A stretch of DNA of 64,000 bases from Phalacrocorax aristotelis (lineage: Eukaryota; Chordata; Aves; Suliformes; Phalacrocoracidae), in the NCBI RefSeq assembly GCF_949628215.1, contig NC_134281.1, positions 11,108,501 through 11,172,500 on the forward strand. Reading direction: 5' to 3'. The translations under genes and the position numbers were made by a program. The notes under the pieces are model-generated. The model was not told where the DNA came from. It saw only the letters and a list, made by a program, of their open reading frames with translations, and ran no database searches. Each line of letters opens with the position of its first letter. Position 1 is the first letter of the stretch. Of the stretch, positions 62,501 to 64,000 are shown piece after piece.

Positions 62501-63419
62501 TGTGCTAGACCTAGTTCTTCAGGTCCCGTAGGTGAGCCGAGATGTCTGGGGATTAGATCTGTTGCCTGGGGATTAGTTCTGCACTACCCAAGGGAGATCC
62601 AGACTACTTCCCACTGGTTTGGTGAAGCAATAGCAGAATTGTGCCTGAGTTGAAACAAATAGTCTAATACTTTTCAGCTGAAGGGATGGTGCCTCCTTTG
62701 CCAAACATAACATAGGCAGAAGATAAGAGATGTGAGATGATGGTCTGTGAACTTCCTTTCTGCTCTGTATAAACGCTCTACACACTGCACCTTCAGTTGT
62801 CTCTCCTCTTACCCAAAATCATTGTCTAGAGCAAGAGCACTGCTAAGCCTGCTTCCAGCTATAGCTGCTCTCCAGGGCCTGTGGAACAGAGTCTGACCCA
62901 GCTAACAAAGAATATCAGTAAATTCTGGGAAGGACTGGCACAATGATGTATTTCCTCATTTTTCACACAAGGTGAGAGTAAGAACCAGAAAAGTAAAGGT
63001 GAGTTCTGGGTAGCACTAGATTAGAGGCAGGAGCTGTTCAGTGACTGTCAATACATCTGCTCTGTGAGATTAAAGAGGTTCATGAGAAGGTCTGACTGTT
63101 GGGGCAGCACAGCACCCCAACACACAGGCTGCTTATCAACCTGTTCTGGCCTGGAGCTCACCTGAGACCATTGCTACAATGAAGGTGCATGCAGGTGCCT
63201 GTGGATGAGGTGAGAACAGTCTGAGAGACCTGGGATGCTTTCACCATAATGCTGATTTGTCTCTCTCTCAGGCAATGGTACATTCCTCCCATCACTGTGC
63301 AGTGTGCATGCAGTTTGTCCGGAAGGAGAACTTGCTCTCTCTGGCTTGTCAGCACCAGTTCTGTCGCAGCTGTTGGGAGCAGCATTGTACAGTGCTTGTC
63401 AAGGATGGTGTTGGAGTCG
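44534..63419 (+). CDS. ARIH2: Ariadne-2, RBR-type E3 ubiquitin-protein ligase, 5' part (four coding exons), runs off the right edge
   Basis: RBR ligase that takes ubiquitin from an E2 at RING1 and passes it through a RING2 cysteine; the family works with neddylated cullin-5 complexes. Coding exons: 44632-44880, 59047-59114, 60849-60912 and 63272-63419, together 529 nt (176 residues plus one base). Human ARIH2 is 493 residues, so about 317 lie beyond the window. Visible parts: an acidic, disordered N-terminus (about 1-55, with a Glu/Asp run); a region (84-127) with [17 protein letters not shown] and [14 protein letters not shown]; and the start of RING1, with C136, C139, C153, H155, C158 and C161. 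The catalytic RING2 is outside. 44,534-44,631 is 5' UTR. Nearly every residue seen agrees with the human protein. Confidence 0.97.
44548..44568 (+). CDS. Upstream ORF in the ARIH2 5' UTR (6 codons)
   Basis: ATG at 44,548 opens MKSKER then TAA, in the same exon as the true start and 63 bases before it. The ATG has a weak context (C at -3). It could slightly lower ARIH2 translation; this is inferred. Confidence 0.35.
   Translation: MKSKER
44632..44880 (+). CDS. ARIH2: ARIH2 coding exon 1
   Basis: 249 nt, residues 1-83, [19 protein letters not shown] to MASLAATLK. Acceptor before the UTR part is CCTTAG at 44,533; donor GTGAGG. A at -3 supports this ATG. Phase 0. Confidence 0.98.
44881..59046 (+). 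other. ARIH2: ARIH2 intron after coding exon 1
   Basis: About 14.2 kb, AT-rich, with one CR1 at 49,777-51,028 and a short A run near 45,730. No other gene, RNA gene or element was recognised; the open frames (up to 130 codons outside the CR1) have no family signature. Confidence 0.7.
49777..51028 (+). mobile_element. CR1 LINE (e), young 5'-truncated copy, twin of copy b
   Basis: 1,252 bp, about 14 substitutions and one 9-base length difference from the matching part of copy b. It begins abruptly inside the RT domain (at ttatcagaag) and ends with gattctgt. FADDTK is intact near 50,150, but the frame has the same lesions as copy b: frameshifts around RT domain A, TGA after CAASQ (near 50,208) and a frameshift near 50,625. 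It has a private TAG near 50,355. Flanks differ from those of b, so it is a separate insertion, in the sense direction of ARIH2. Confidence 0.97.
59047..59114 (+). CDS. ARIH2: ARIH2 coding exon 2
   Basis: 68 nt, residues 84-106, [20 protein letters not shown]. Acceptor CACCTAG, donor GTAAGT; ends two bases into an Arg codon. Confidence 0.97.
59115..60848 (+). other. ARIH2: ARIH2 intron after coding exon 2
   Basis: 1,734 bp of AT-rich sequence. A short palindrome (catatgttc / gaacatatg) lies at about 59,458-59,481. No gene or element recognised. Confidence 0.7.
60849..60912 (+). CDS. ARIH2: ARIH2 coding exon 3
   Basis: 64 nt, completing Arg-106 and covering residues 107-127, [16 protein letters not shown] to SSKH. 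Acceptor TTTTCAG, donor GTAAGT. Confidence 0.97.
60913..63271 (+). other. ARIH2: ARIH2 intron after coding exon 3
   Basis: 2,359 bp. A T run lies near 61,167 and a T/C run near 61,340. No gene, RNA or mobile element recognised. Confidence 0.7.
63272..63419 (+). CDS. ARIH2: ARIH2 coding exon 4 (start of RING1)
   Basis: 148 nt, residues 128-176 plus one base, with [20 protein letters not shown] and the CxHxFCxxC zinc-ligand pattern of RING1. Acceptor TCTCTCAG, donor GTGAGT. The first residues (AMVHSS) differ from human; the rest is nearly identical. Confidence 0.98.
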
Positions 63420-64000
63420 GTGAGTTCAAGCTGGTTATAGTACTGGGTCTGAATTTGCCATATTGGCCGCTCTGATGATGACTGGCTGAATTGGTATAAA
63501 ACATATCGTAATGAGAAAATGGAACATGGAGTGAGTATTTGTGACAAACTTAACTTGAACTAGTGGTCTTACCTGAATCCCAGATTAGTGTTGGCATACC
63601 ACCAGGAGAGCACTGGTTTCGTTAGGCTCCTGCCTAACAAAATGTGCAAGTCTGTTGATCCGTTTGCTGCTTTTCTGCCCTTGTGATCTCAAGAGCATGA
63701 CTGTAACAAGTTAGAAGCTGCAAATCTGCTGCATTTTGAGTTGGTGTCTCTCATGTTGCACCTCCCCTGGAGTGCTTGTGGATGCCAATATCTGTTCCCT
63801 TTGTGTTGTGTAGGAAGCCAGATACTTTAAGTATCTGACCTTGTGAATACTGGCAGAAGCACTTACTGGTCCTGGATGCACATGTGCCCTGTTGTCTTTC
63901 AGTGAAGACAGTTGGGCTTCAGCTTTTCAGCAGCCCTGATAGATTTGTTTCACACTTGTGTCCTTCTTCCCAAAACAACAGATGGCACCTAGGAAACAGT
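63420..64000 (+). other. ARIH2: ARIH2 intron, continuing past the window
   Basis: No further ARIH2 exon (the rest of RING1) is visible before the right edge. Confidence 0.8.

Overview
This is vertebrate nuclear DNA, almost certainly from a bird. Five CR1 retrotransposon pieces (the dominant avian LINE), an avian-type endogenous retrovirus solo LTR, compact GT-AG introns and CpG-island promoters all point that way. Two protein-coding genes are clear and stand head to head: SLC25A20 (mitochondrial carnitine/acylcarnitine carrier, minus strand, complete, nine exons, 301 codons) and ARIH2 (ariadne-2 RBR E3 ubiquitin ligase, plus strand, only the first four coding exons, running off the right edge). 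The same divergent pair is known from human 3p21, where PRKAR2A lies beyond the 3' end of SLC25A20.

Layout. 1-440 is a CpG-rich, G-run-rich promoter-like island cut by the left edge, perhaps the 5' flank of PRKAR2A (inferred from synteny only). 441-28,200 is gene-free as far as I can read. It holds a CR1 at 4,285-5,730, a 196-bp inverted repeat (9,148-9,343 and 10,557-10,752), a pair of RFX X-box-like sites near 10,940, a solo LTR with a 5-bp target duplication (14,426-15,002), a CR1 at 15,008-16,524 and an old CR1 at about 23,500-24,703. 28,210-40,065 is SLC25A20. 40,066-40,546 is the shared promoter with ETS motifs. 40,460 to the right edge is ARIH2, whose 14-kb intron after the first coding exon carries a CR1 at 49,777-51,028.

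SLC25A20 imports acylcarnitines across the inner mitochondrial membrane in exchange for carnitine, for beta-oxidation. ARIH2 transfers ubiquitin through an RBR mechanism, working with neddylated cullin-5 ligases. They share a promoter region, not a pathway. I rebuilt every exon by eye from splice sites and the known protein family; summed exon lengths give an unbroken 906-nt SLC25A20 frame including the stop.

I find no undescribed gene system. The most unusual signals are: two CR1 copies about 99% identical that share the same disabling lesions and bracket SLC25A20 as direct repeats; the 196-bp inverted repeat; and a 32-bp duplication carrying two ZNF143-type motifs just inside SLC25A20 intron 1.
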